This document shows, piece after piece, positions 7,946 through 16,943 of a stretch of DNA of 20,580 nucleotides (its first letter is position 1; the number at the start of each line of letters is the position of its first letter). The DNA is taken from positions 1-20,580 of the IMG/VR virus record IMGVR_UViG_3300043772_003804; one strand, written 5' to 3'. Under the pieces are notes generated by a model. That model saw only the letters and a list, made by a program, of their open reading frames with translations. It had not been told where the DNA came from and ran no database searches. A program made the translations under genes and the position numbers. This DNA is from a virus.

Positions 7946-10900
7946 ATGGCATATCCATTTCCAACTACCACGGAGTTCACTGATCAGGTAAATAGTTCAT
8001 CTTATTTACCAACCGAGATTTCATCTCTGATGAAGAAGACTCCTCCGTCATCAGAAAAGTTTTACGGATCACAAATTGACGATTACATTGAATTTTCCGT
8101 CTTTGACGTTGAGGATAATCTTAATACTTGGCAACCAATTTATCAACCTTCGAACTTTCAATCTCGTAATGTTGAATATCAGGATGCTCAAAATAATACA
8201 ATATCTGTAACGTATCAGGAGTTTATTCCAACCTTTACTCTTTACAACAACTCCAAGATTTTGTTGGATCCACGTGTGGATCTTTCACGATATGGCATTC
8301 AAAATGGAAGTTATAAGGTCGTTTACAACTTTTTGTCGAACATTGTTGGAAGTGCTGATAAACAATGCTTTATCATCAAACAAGTTTCTCCTTCAAGAAA
8401 AGAAATCAAAACTTCATTGATTCTTGACAAGGAGAATTTTAACCAACAAGACAAAGTTGATTTTCAAAGTGAGTATGACTGTTTTGTGTCGGGTAAAATC
8501 GAATGTCGGGATATCATTCCATACTTCGAATATTATCTAAAACAAACGTATTTATTGAATTTTGTCAATACTGCATCAGACAGTATTTTGAATTCATTTG
8601 ATAAGGCTTATTCGGTAATCGGAAGCGACGGACTGTATAAGTTAATGAATGAGGTTTATAACGGATTTGTTATTCCAGCAACATCACTTAATGGTTTGGC
8701 AAAAGATATTAATTTCATTGGTATTTCTAGCTACATCACTACATTTTTGTATGAAAACTATGCAGAATGTTATTCATACGATCAATACGTTAAAATTTTA
8801 GACACTATTGTATTAGAGACTATTAAGATACGTCTAAAGAATATTCATGACGTTGATGACAACGATACAATCGTATGTTATTCTTATTTGTATAGCGTTT
8901 TCAATGGACAAATTCAACAGTATCTATCGGATATCAAGTTTGAGTACGATAAGAAATACGTGGGTCCGTTAAAGAACTCTATCAACCTTGGTCAGAATCA
9001 ATTGATTAAGATTCTGTCACAAAAACAATTTTCAGATGGAACTCTTGTAATCAAGTTACAAGAAGCTCTACCAAATACAATTGGTGTTAACAGCACTTTT
9101 TGGATTGTAAATACTTCTTTGAGTCCGGTTGTACAGGATATTGTATTGGTAACTATTCCGAAGTATAACACGTTTGCTATCAAACCTGCAAATTTAAATT
9201 TGAAGGTTAATGATAAAAAGACATCTTTGTCAGTTGAATATACTCAAACTGATTCAACTAGTGTTGAAGACATTGACTTGATTTTGAAACAACGGTTTTC
9301 AAATATCAATGTAGATTATACCAACTTTGAAAACTTTGTTGTCTATTCATCTGCAAAAACTCGTATCGTCATTTATAAAAACAAATTGATGTCGATCAAT
9401 TCGAAGAATTCTTCGATTAGTGAGTTGAACGCAGCACCATATTCTGATCAGTATACTGTACAGAAAATTGATCAGTTAACAAAAGAAATCAATGACATCA
9501 AACTTTCATTTGATGGATACGAATACTATTTGTGGACCAACGATTTGTACAACAATGTGGATCGTTTTCCTCAATCATATGAAGATGAAGCTGATGAATA
9601 TGATGCAAATAACAGAGACAATTTGATTAACAATCTGCCAACGTATCTTTTGTCAGATGTAAATAACGACGACTTTTTGATTTTCCTATCCATGATAGGT
9701 CATCATTTTGATAACATTTATATCTACATTGATAAGTTCCCGATGTTGTCATTCAATAACTCTGGTGTAAATACAACTATTCCAAACAAAGTGTTGGATG
9801 GTCTATTGTCATCATTTGGTTGGAAAATGCAATCGTCGGTCAATGATGCAACATTGTTGTCTAATTACATTGCTGGAACCAATTATGCGTCTATCGCTGA
9901 TAAAACCAACATAATTAACAATCGTATTTTAAACAGTCTTCCTGCTATATTAAAGGCAAAAGGAACGGTTGAAAGTGTTAAATTGTTATTGGCATGTTAC
10001 GGTGTTCCCAATAATATCATCAACGTAAGAGAGTTTGGAGCATACTCAGATGTATCACAGTCAAGATATACCTTTGACAAGAATGTATATTTATTAAACC
10101 TTAACCCACAATCTTATATACTCACTCCTTACAGTGAAGATATTGATACTGTAGAGTTTAAGTTTGCATTTAGCAACAGATATAGCAAAATGTATGGTCA
10201 ATTGACCAAAATTGATTTGCTTAGAAAGTATCCAGATGGTTCGTCTGGTTATGACTACAGAGTTTATGCATATAAAGAATCGTTGAACGATAACGGCAAA
10301 ATTGTATTTGAAATCGGGGATGAAGAAATTTACTCTGATTCTTTGCCAATTTTTGATGGAAACGTATATAGCGTGATGATACGTAAAAATCATCCATCAT
10401 CATACTATTCACAATCTGCAAACATTGACGAAATGCCCACCATGTATGATTTGGTTGTGACGATCAATGATGAGGGTGAAAACAGATTAAAGTCGATCAA
10501 TTCACAATTGTTTGAATATCAACAAAATGTATCGTTCAGAAGCGGTACAGCTAAGTTTTTGAAGTTGGGATCTACAGATTTTAGTGGGTCAATTGATAAA
10601 TTGAACCTATGGAAAGTTCCAATTTCGTTTGACAATCTCACTGAACACGCTAATAACTTTGATTCATACTACGAAACAAATGACGCATTCATAAGAGACA
10701 ATCTGTATTTTAGATTGGCTTATAATTATCCACGTCAATTGAGTACGTCGGTTGAAACATACACATACGAGAAGAGCGGGTCAATGCCTGGCGGAACTGC
10801 ATTGTATGCCTATTTGTACAATCTCCCAACTGTATCTGTTGGATCTGAAACGACATACAACTCGTTGTCTGAAAATCCAGATTTGTACGATGATACGTTG

Positions 10901-12220
10901 GTCATACGTTCAATGTATTCTGGTAGTTATTCTACCAGTTCGTTATATCCGTATGCGAATGTATGTCTTGACGAAGTATCTTCTGCGTTTCCATACAACT
11001 TTATTGAGTACAGTGTTAATCAGTCTTACAGAATGTCAAACTATGGTCCTAACTTGTTGTGGAACAACAAGATTGCAGTGAAGGATCATCATAACACTTC
11101 TGCTTTAACACCGTTTGATAAAAATACTCCATTTAATACAGATACCGATTCTCCGTTGGTAGGCATCTTTATGTCACCGGTATCAAGTAAGAATGAAGAA
11201 ATCTTGAGATACTTTGGTAACAAAGATGTTGTTGGAGAGTTGGGCGATCCACGTCAAGAGTTTTCTTCAAGTTATTCAGTATTGGAAGATATGAGAGCAT
11301 CATATTATTCTGATGGATCGCCAAAAGCAAGTGGACGAATTTTGTATCAGGAGTTTACTAGTATTTATAAGTTGTACTTTGATTCTAGTATTTTTGAATC
11401 GATTCGAAATGTGGTAGCTGCTCGTAATCAATTGTTAAACGGCATTTTGATTGAACCAACAATTTTGGAAAGAATCAAGTTTCCTCTTAAGCCAATTGAT
11501 AGTGAAATCGTAGAAGAAACTGTAGAATTTACAAATTTAGTAAGATCCAGTTCTGCTGATAACGTTACTGTTTGGAGAAACGATCAATACCAAACACAAA
11601 CTTCTAGCAGTTTTGGTCAGTTTGTTGATAAGAAATCCATATCAGCATATCCTGTATCACAGTCATTGATATTGCAAAACAACTTCCAAGGAACATACAG
11701 TTATATTAATGATGTAACTTCATATGAAGAATTGTGGGTTGAAAGTACATTGGACTCGGGTACAGGATTTGGTATTATCTATGTTGATGTGTTAGGTTCT
11801 GGATCAAACTATGAAAACATTTCAGAGTCAGTTCCACATTATACATGGATGATTCCATATAGTGCTTCCGTACAAGAATACAACTTTATGGGTACAATCG
11901 ACTCATATACGAAGATTTTGAACAAACTTTCAATCGCCAAAAAGGATACGTACAGTGCATATCCGTATGAACCAGCCACGATTTTTAGAGGATCAACTCA
12001 AAATTTCTTGGGAACCAGACACAATCCTATTCGGTGGGATTTGAGTATTGCTGTATCTGATGATGGCGTCAAATACGGATATTTTGTTAAATCAAAACAG
12101 ACTACTAATTATACTGTGGATTCATGTGGCAACCCAGATAAGAGTTTGCCAGTAATTAGTACCGTTGTAACTAATACTTCTATATCAACAGGAAACAACG
12201 GAGTTTTGACAGTTCAGTAA
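7946..12220 (+). CDS. very large baseplate-associated protein (gp7-position) with LamG-like domain
   Basis: A 1424-residue protein, the largest in the window. The frame is open from a TTG at 7934, but the ATG at 7946 (AAATATGGCA) gives the MAYPFPTTTEF start that fits its neighbours. Motifs I associate with a large structural protein of T4-like marine phages are NFENFVVYSSAKTRI (from 460), a coiled segment, LPTYLLSDVNNDDFLIFLSM (from 564) and LPAILKAKGTVESVKLLLAC (665-684). The last is reminiscent of the gpI/gp7 wedge family, in which LP, KGT and YG are conserved. Residues about 736-893 look like a LamG/ConA-like lectin domain, ending GSIDKLNLWKVPIS. The remaining 500 residues are Tyr/Ser-rich and beta-rich without a clear family. 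Its position after gp25 and gp6 suggests it completes the wedge like T4 gp7 (1032 residues), but this is inference. The stop at 12218-12220 is followed by one of the few real gaps. Confidence 0.65.
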   Translation: MAYPFPTTTEFTDQVNSSSYLPTEISSLMKKTPPSSEKFYGSQIDDYIEFSVFDVEDNLNTWQPIYQPSNFQSRNVEYQDAQNNTISVTYQEFIPTFTLYNNSKILLDPRVDLSRYGIQNGSYKVVYNFLSNIVGSADKQCFIIKQVSPSRKEIKTSLILDKENFNQQDKVDFQSEYDCFVSGKIECRDIIPYFEYYLKQTYLLNFVNTASDSILNSFDKAYSVIGSDGLYKLMNEVYNGFVIPATSLNGLAKDINFIGISSYITTFLYENYAECYSYDQYVKILDTIVLETIKIRLKNIHDVDDNDTIVCYSYLYSVFNGQIQQYLSDIKFEYDKKYVGPLKNSINLGQNQLIKILSQKQFSDGTLVIKLQEALPNTIGVNSTFWIVNTSLSPVVQDIVLVTIPKYNTFAIKPANLNLKVNDKKTSLSVEYTQTDSTSVEDIDLILKQRFSNINVDYTNFENFVVYSSAKTRIVIYKNKLMSINSKNSSISELNAAPYSDQYTVQKIDQLTKEINDIKLSFDGYEYYLWTNDLYNNVDRFPQSYEDEADEYDANNRDNLINNLPTYLLSDVNNDDFLIFLSMIGHHFDNIYIYIDKFPMLSFNNSGVNTTIPNKVLDGLLSSFGWKMQSSVNDATLLSNYIAGTNYASIADKTNIINNRILNSLPAILKAKGTVESVKLLLACYGVPNNIINVREFGAYSDVSQSRYTFDKNVYLLNLNPQSYILTPYSEDIDTVEFKFAFSNRYSKMYGQLTKIDLLRKYPDGSSGYDYRVYAYKESLNDNGKIVFEIGDEEIYSDSLPIFDGNVYSVMIRKNHPSSYYSQSANIDEMPTMYDLVVTINDEGENRLKSINSQLFEYQQNVSFRSGTAKFLKLGSTDFSGSIDKLNLWKVPISFDNLTEHANNFDSYYETNDAFIRDNLYFRLAYNYPRQLSTSVETYTYEKSGSMPGGTALYAYLYNLPTVSVGSETTYNSLSENPDLYDDTLVIRSMYSGSYSTSSLYPYANVCLDEVSSAFPYNFIEYSVNQSYRMSNYGPNLLWNNKIAVKDHHNTSALTPFDKNTPFNTDTDSPLVGIFMSPVSSKNEEILRYFGNKDVVGELGDPRQEFSSSYSVLEDMRASYYSDGSPKASGRILYQEFTSIYKLYFDSSIFESIRNVVAARNQLLNGILIEPTILERIKFPLKPIDSEIVEETVEFTNLVRSSSADNVTVWRNDQYQTQTSSSFGQFVDKKSISAYPVSQSLILQNNFQGTYSYINDVTSYEELWVESTLDSGTGFGIIYVDVLGSGSNYENISESVPHYTWMIPYSASVQEYNFMGTIDSYTKILNKLSIAKKDTYSAYPYEPATIFRGSTQNFLGTRHNPIRWDLSIAVSDDGVKYGYFVKSKQTTNYTVDSCGNPDKSLPVISTVVTNTSISTGNNGVLTVQ
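10151..10624 (+). other. LamG/ConA-like domain region inside the large baseplate protein
   Basis: Codons 736-893 of the large protein run from VEFKFAFSNRYSK to GSIDKLNLWKVPIS. The pattern of strands, the YSVMIRKNHPSSYYSQ segment (a typical 'ligand solvent-exposed edge' of the jelly roll), and the final G-x-I-D-K-L-N-L-W are as seen in LamG-like/concanavalin A-like lectin folds. It interrupts sequence otherwise typical of the structural family. Confidence 0.5.
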
Positions 12221-12225
12221 AAAAT

Positions 12226-12233
12226 AATAAATA
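12226..12233 (+). promoter_or_regulatory. candidate late promoter octamer (AATAAATA)
   Basis: AATAAATA fits the NATAAATA late-promoter motif described for T4-like cyanophages (TATAAATA in T4). It lies in the 55-base gap after the large baseplate gene, 42 bases before the ATG at 12276, leaving room for a leader of about 35 bases. This is the longest gap in the structural cluster and a natural place to start a new late transcript for the following structural genes. Confidence 0.4.
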
Positions 12234-12275
12234 AAAAGACAGGTAAAACAATACTTATAGAAAAGAAAAACACAT

Positions 12276-12908
12276 ATGGCATACGTAGATAACAAAACTA
12301 TAACTGTAGATGCAGTTCTAACAAAAAGAGGAAGAGAACTGTTGGCACAGACCGGTAATTTGAATATTACTTCATTTGCTCTTGCCGATGATGAAGTTGA
12401 TTACAACTTGTACAATCCAAATCATCCACAGGGAAGTGCATACTACGATATCGCCATTAGAAACACACCAGTGTTTCAACCACTGTCTGACGAAACTCAG
12501 ACAATGAAGTACAAGTTGGTCACACTTGCACAGGGTGTAACATCGATACCTGTAATTAGTTTGAACATTCAATCGATTGACGTTCAAAAGGATAACAAGT
12601 CTGACAACGTTATTTCGCCAACAACAAATCCAGCATACAATTTGACTTTGGGTTATACTGCCATTTTGTCAAACAAGAAGTTAGGAACCTTGGTTGTAGA
12701 TCAAACCAATTCAGCAAATACCAGTACCAGTACGGTGCCTTCATTTGCTAATGACTTGATCAGTACCACATCGCAGGTTGTAGTTGGAAATAGATTTAAG
12801 TTCATTCCAAACACCTCATTGACAGTAACAACATCTGCTACAATTACGGTGGTAGGAAACGAAAGTGGTGGATCTATTACTATTCCAGTAACAGTGAGAA
12901 TTTCTTAA
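12276..12908 (+). CDS. putative virion structural protein, T4-like environmental phage family
   Basis: A 210-residue protein starting MAYVDNKTITVDAVLTKRGR. The N-terminal 90 residues (LTKRGRELLAQTG, ITSFALADDEVDYNLYNPNH and SDETQTMKYKLVTL) match a family I recall from uncultured T4-like phages, where it is encoded next to tail and baseplate genes. The function of that family is not known to me. The C-terminal half is Ser/Thr/Val-rich beta sequence ending in ITIPVTVRIS, which could be an immunoglobulin-like fold. No signal peptide or membrane segment is seen. It follows the longest leader in the cluster (an A-rich run, AGAAAAGAAAAACACATATG, without a Shine-Dalgarno sequence) and is separated by only 4 bases from the next gene, so it may be the first gene of a transcript that continues through the adhesin-like proteins. 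Confidence 0.65.
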   Translation: MAYVDNKTITVDAVLTKRGRELLAQTGNLNITSFALADDEVDYNLYNPNHPQGSAYYDIAIRNTPVFQPLSDETQTMKYKLVTLAQGVTSIPVISLNIQSIDVQKDNKSDNVISPTTNPAYNLTLGYTAILSNKKLGTLVVDQTNSANTSTSTVPSFANDLISTTSQVVVGNRFKFIPNTSLTVTTSATITVVGNESGGSITIPVTVRIS

Positions 12909-12912
12909 TTAT

Positions 12913-14151
12913 ATGATTTATAAACAATTTGAACAATCTGATATTGTTGCCGGAAGATCTACCAAGGTATCAACTGGTATGTTTAGTACTGGTTCACTGT
13001 TTCAGATACAAAGCAGTGTAGCAACAGGAAGTCTTCAAGCCACCATTTCTGGCTCCAATAGATTTGACGTATATAATGGATATTATTACTTGGATGTGTA
13101 TCCTACTTTAGGTGCTACATCAAGTTCTAATGATGCATTGTTTAGCGTTGCATATGGTAATGCAAATGGTTACGCAACCAGTTACGATGAGTATACAAAC
13201 ATCAAGGTCAGTCCAACCAAAGCTATTTGGTCACAGTATGTTAACATCTTGAACAACGGTGAAGCCTTTTCTGTCAAGTCACAAACGTCGCCAGCATCAT
13301 CTGTGACATCGGTATCTCTTTCAACGGATTTTGTTGTGTTGTCATTCAATTCTCAAAAACTCCGAGATGGTATTGACGCTGGGCAATTTCAACTAACACT
13401 AAAGAATGATGCTAGTGCTAGTGCTCAATATGTTCGTTTAATCGATGATTCTTCAATTACTGCCCAAAGCGGATCTGCTGGATATTACAATTTGATCTTG
13501 GGTCAATACGATGAAACCACGGGTGCTGCGTCATACAATAACTACACATCACTAGCAACTGGATTGTTGAGTAGTGCTGGTACTGCAAATTATACTGGTG
13601 ATAAGAGTGTTGCACAATATCATCCTACAACCGGTATTGGATTGGTATTTCCTAAGGCGGGTATTGTGATTTTGAATGCTGAATTTTTGAATTCAGTAAC
13701 TTCAACCACTGCAAAAATTACGATTCCAAGTACCGGAACAAGCGGTAATGCTCGTACAAATGCCCCTGCTGCCGGAACGTATTTGAACAACCAATTGTAT
13801 AAAGAAGCGGTGTATAATCTTATACGTGCATCATCTGATAATATGCGGATAAGACGTAGTGAATACGTTCCTTCACGTCACTATTTTGTACGTGTAAAGA
13901 ATCGTGATTTTAACTATAGTAACAATCCTACGTTTACGTATTCTACAGCTACAACTGATGCTGTTACTGGTGAAATTCGTCAACGTGGTGATATTAAACA
14001 ATCAGACTTTTTGACTGATCCAAAAGTGTATCCTACTTCAGTTGGATTGTATAATAGCAACAATGAACTTGTTGCCGTCGCTAAATTGAGTAGACCAGCA
14101 CAAAAGACCTTCTCTAATGAACTTTTGATCAAAGTACGCCTGGATTTCTAA
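12913..14151 (+). CDS. putative virion structural protein with the shared 'GLYNxxxELVAVAKL' C-terminal module
   Basis: A 412-residue protein opening MIYKQFEQSDIVAGRSTKVS, a start I recall from structural proteins of T4-like environmental phages, with SPTKAIWSQYVNILNN near residues 100-120. The middle is Ser/Thr/Ala/Gly-rich beta sequence. The C-terminal region (YNLIRASSDNMRIRRSEYVP, then YFVRVKNRDFNYSNNPTF) ends with SVGLYNSNNELVAVAKLS (from residue 376) and LLIKVRLDF. The same ending occurs in the FG-GAP protein encoded at 16944-19277, so this is a reusable terminal domain, probably for docking or trimerisation. It is encoded 4 bases after the previous gene and 4 bases before the PKD/LRR gene, the latter in another frame. 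I infer a tail or baseplate position; the particular role is unknown. Confidence 0.65.
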   Translation: MIYKQFEQSDIVAGRSTKVSTGMFSTGSLFQIQSSVATGSLQATISGSNRFDVYNGYYYLDVYPTLGATSSSNDALFSVAYGNANGYATSYDEYTNIKVSPTKAIWSQYVNILNNGEAFSVKSQTSPASSVTSVSLSTDFVVLSFNSQKLRDGIDAGQFQLTLKNDASASAQYVRLIDDSSITAQSGSAGYYNLILGQYDETTGAASYNNYTSLATGLLSSAGTANYTGDKSVAQYHPTTGIGLVFPKAGIVILNAEFLNSVTSTTAKITIPSTGTSGNARTNAPAAGTYLNNQLYKEAVYNLIRASSDNMRIRRSEYVPSRHYFVRVKNRDFNYSNNPTFTYSTATTDAVTGEIRQRGDIKQSDFLTDPKVYPTSVGLYNSNNELVAVAKLSRPAQKTFSNELLIKVRLDF

Positions 14152-14155
14152 TTCA

Positions 14156-16939
14156 ATGATAAAGTCTATACAGTCTAATGAGATTTTCAATACACCTTTT
14201 AGTTCGAACAAATCATGGACACTAAGTGCTTCCAGTTCGGTCCAAACGGTGGAAGAAGGTTTTTTTGTCAGTAGTAGTTATAACTTTTTTGATTCTGCAT
14301 CAGCTGCTCAGTATGGATTCGTTGTTGATGAACAAAATACAAACGGATCGTATAAACGACTCGTTTATCAATTGGTAAAAAATGCGTATTACAATCCAAA
14401 CATAGCGCAGTCATTTGGATTGGAAACGACAGATACCGATAAAGTTGTAAAAATACTACAAAATACTTGTGTAAGAATTACTTTGCCACGAATCTATTTT
14501 GGCGAATCAATATTACGTGATTCTGTTCTTTTGATTGATCGTTCCAAAGATAAAGACTATACAATTTATGATGATACATACGGTAACTTGTATGTTGATG
14601 GAACGCATTTTATAGACTATACCGATACTACCTCTAGTTTGTATCCAGCTCCAACTGTTAATTTTACAGCAACACCTCTTTCAGGATTTGCACCGTTTTC
14701 AACAACATTTACTCCTATTGTGTCCGGAAACGTCACCGAATATTTATGGGATCTTGGAGATGGTAATACATCCACTTCATCAACCTCATTTACCCACGTA
14801 TATGTTGAACCTGGCACATATACCATTTCACTTACTGCCACTGGATTTGGTGGAACATCTAAAAAAACCAGAATAGGCTATATTACTGCTAACGCTGTAG
14901 TACCAGTTCCAGTCGTGAGTTTCACCGGAACTCCATTAAGTGGATATATTCCACTTTCTGTTACGTTCGATAACAACACAACGGGTGCATCATCTTATGT
15001 GTGGACATTCGGAGATTTGTCAGGAAGCGTATCTGAAAATCCAACTCATATTTATACATCTGCTGGTATTTACGACGTAACATTAACTGCACTTAATGCA
15101 GGCGGAAGTACGACATTAACAATTCCTTCGTACATTACTGCATTGACGGTTCCAGCTCCAACTGTCGATTTCGATCAGACTCCTATTACGGGTATCTACG
15201 CTTCTATTACGACAATTACTTTCACGAATTTAACAACGGGCGTTGGTCCAATTACTTACTTGTGGGATTTTGGAGATTCAACCACAAGCACGTCAGAAAA
15301 TCCAACTCACGTATATTCTACGTCAGGAACTTACACAGTAACACTTACTGCAACAAATGCAGGTGGAAGCGGTACAAAGGTTAAGACCAACATAATTAAT
15401 GTTTCATCCGCTATTGTTCCAGTTGCTTCGTTTACATTAACACCGTCCGTAGGAGACATTCCCCTTTCAGTTGCATTCACGAATACAACATCAGAGAATG
15501 CTGTATTCAACCCATATAGTTGGGCATGGAATTTTGGAGATACAAACACAAGCACCAGTAAAAATCCATCACCAAATACATATTCAACTAAAGGAACCTA
15601 TACAGTTTCATTGACCGCCACAAACGTTGCTGGTTCATCTGCTCCTGCTACAACAACGGTTACTGCATATGATCCAGCGGATAGATTAGATTATAGTCCA
15701 TCAACTCAATTGATGAATTGGAGCACTGATGGTGGTGGAATTCTCATTTCTAATTCTAATGTCACTTTGGCAAATTTTAAATCTATTATTGATCCTTCAA
15801 ACATAAAGGCTATTAAGATAGATTCTACCGTCGATCCAATTACGACAATATCAAATACGAACTATTATACATCATTAGAATATTTGGGTATAGAAAATCA
15901 AGCGTTAACATCAATTAGTGGAATTGGTGTGACGGGATTAACTTCTCTTTCGTTGAAAAATAATGCTTCATTGAGTTCTGTCACAATCACAGATCTTCCA
16001 AATTTAACATACATTAATTTGGATAACAACGCTCTGGCCGGTACATTGAATTTAAGCTCCAGAACTCCATTGACGTTATTATCTGTAGCAAATAATGCTA
16101 TTACTGCTTTAAATGTTACCGGAAATACATCGTTGACAACGTTGTACACATATTTGTGTTCTAACTTGACACAAATCACGGGATTGACCAGTTGTACTGC
16201 ATTAAATGTATTGCAAGTTTGGAACTGTGATTTGCGTGGAACCGGACCAACTCCATTTGATGTTAGTACGTTAACTAATTTGATCATTTTACAGGTTAGT
16301 GGAAATGCAAATCTTGGTGTGTTGGATGTAACTAACAATACAAAATTGAGACAGTTGTATTGTCAAGATGACGGGTTATCGTCAATCGATGTAAGTAATA
16401 ACACTGAGTTACAAGCTTTGGCTATAAATGGCAATTCGTTGACTTCTTTGGATTTATCAAATAATACAAATTTGACGTTCCTGTATATGTATGCAAACAC
16501 TAGTGTTGGTATACCCACAGGATTTAGTGGTTTGACAAAATTGAAAAACTTGGCAATAGCACAATGTGGAATTACGGTTCCGATTGATTGTACACCATTT
16601 GTTGATTTGGAGACGTTCTCATGTGGTGATAGTGATACTAATGTTCCGTCGGTTAACTTAAGCACATGTACCAAGTTGAAAGATATTGTGATAACCAAGT
16701 GTTCATTAATAACCACATTTAATTTACCAGCAAACGTACCTCAATTGAAATCGGTTTACGGATATCAATGTGCGTTGACCGTTACTGAGGTCAATAGTAT
16801 TTTAACTAAATTGGATGCTAATGGAATCACAGGCGGACAAGTTCAATTGTGGGGTGGAACAAATGCTGCTCCTACAGGAGTTGGTATTACAGCCAAGAAC
16901 AATTTGTTGGCAAAAGGTTGGACGGTAGATACAAACTAA
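14156..16939 (+). CDS. PKD-repeat and leucine-rich-repeat adhesin-like virion protein
   Basis: A 927-residue protein with three parts. Residues 1-160 (MIKSIQSNEIFNTPFSSNKS, GSYKRLVYQLVKNAYYN, DYTIYDDTYGNLYVDGTHF) resemble the conserved N-terminus of a virion protein family I recall from T4-like environmental phages, presumably the virion-anchoring part. Residues 165-506 are four PKD domains, each with a W-x-F/L-G-D core (YLWDLGDGN, YVWTFGDLSG, YLWDFGDST, WAWNFGDTN) and a G-T-Y-T/V-S-L-T-A-T-N strand. Residues about 570-870 are leucine-rich repeats of about 20-23 residues with the form L-x-x-L-D-V-S-N-N-T-x-L-x-x-L. Residues 872-927 (VNSILTKLDANG, GGTNAAPTG, LLAKGWTVDTN) are the cap commonly seen after such LRRs. 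PKD and LRR modules are typical of cell-surface binding proteins, so a host-receptor or glycan-binding role is likely. No signal peptide is seen, consistent with phage assembly rather than secretion. Confidence 0.75.
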   Translation: MIKSIQSNEIFNTPFSSNKSWTLSASSSVQTVEEGFFVSSSYNFFDSASAAQYGFVVDEQNTNGSYKRLVYQLVKNAYYNPNIAQSFGLETTDTDKVVKILQNTCVRITLPRIYFGESILRDSVLLIDRSKDKDYTIYDDTYGNLYVDGTHFIDYTDTTSSLYPAPTVNFTATPLSGFAPFSTTFTPIVSGNVTEYLWDLGDGNTSTSSTSFTHVYVEPGTYTISLTATGFGGTSKKTRIGYITANAVVPVPVVSFTGTPLSGYIPLSVTFDNNTTGASSYVWTFGDLSGSVSENPTHIYTSAGIYDVTLTALNAGGSTTLTIPSYITALTVPAPTVDFDQTPITGIYASITTITFTNLTTGVGPITYLWDFGDSTTSTSENPTHVYSTSGTYTVTLTATNAGGSGTKVKTNIINVSSAIVPVASFTLTPSVGDIPLSVAFTNTTSENAVFNPYSWAWNFGDTNTSTSKNPSPNTYSTKGTYTVSLTATNVAGSSAPATTTVTAYDPADRLDYSPSTQLMNWSTDGGGILISNSNVTLANFKSIIDPSNIKAIKIDSTVDPITTISNTNYYTSLEYLGIENQALTSISGIGVTGLTSLSLKNNASLSSVTITDLPNLTYINLDNNALAGTLNLSSRTPLTLLSVANNAITALNVTGNTSLTTLYTYLCSNLTQITGLTSCTALNVLQVWNCDLRGTGPTPFDVSTLTNLIILQVSGNANLGVLDVTNNTKLRQLYCQDDGLSSIDVSNNTELQALAINGNSLTSLDLSNNTNLTFLYMYANTSVGIPTGFSGLTKLKNLAIAQCGITVPIDCTPFVDLETFSCGDSDTNVPSVNLSTCTKLKDIVITKCSLITTFNLPANVPQLKSVYGYQCALTVTEVNSILTKLDANGITGGQVQLWGGTNAAPTGVGITAKNNLLAKGWTVDTN
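14648..15673 (+). repeat. four tandem PKD-domain repeats
   Basis: Codons 165-248, 250-331, 333-418 and 420-506 of the PKD/LRR protein. Each unit starts near P-x-P/A-x-V-x-F-x-x-T-P, has the W-x-F-G-D core and ends with G-T-Y-x-V-x-L-T-A. The units are similar in protein but differ at many synonymous positions (for example GTYTVTLTATNAGG and GTYTVSLTATNVAG are encoded differently), so the duplication is not very recent. Units 2 and 3 share a stretch at DNA level, GAAAATCCAACTCA. Confidence 0.85.
15863..16765 (+). repeat. leucine-rich repeat array
   Basis: Codons about 570-870 of the PKD/LRR protein. Clear units include LTSLSLKNNASLSSVTITDL, LGVLDVTNNTKLRQLYCQDD, LSSIDVSNNTELQALAINGN and LTSLDLSNNTNLTFLYMYAN. 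The consensus L-x-x-L-D-V-S-N-N-T-x-L-x-x-L is the type often seen in Bacteroidetes surface proteins. Several Cys residues fall in the array. Confidence 0.85.
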
Positions 16940-16943
16940 TTTT

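Noticed and set aside
9401-9416. Perfect 16-base palindrome TCGAAGAATTCTTCGA within the large baseplate gene
   Set aside because: It is fully coding, has no loop or T-tract, and a palindrome of this size is expected with fair probability in 20 kb.
14648-15673. Repeats of the PKD region as possible recombination or phase-variation repeats
   Set aside because: DNA identity between units is limited to short stretches; synonymous codons differ widely, so it is a protein-level repeat.
15898-16716. Two long minus-strand frames (146 and 117 residues) opposite the LRR region
   Set aside because: The repetitive LRR sense sequence leaves the antisense frame open. The antisense products show no domain and no start signal.
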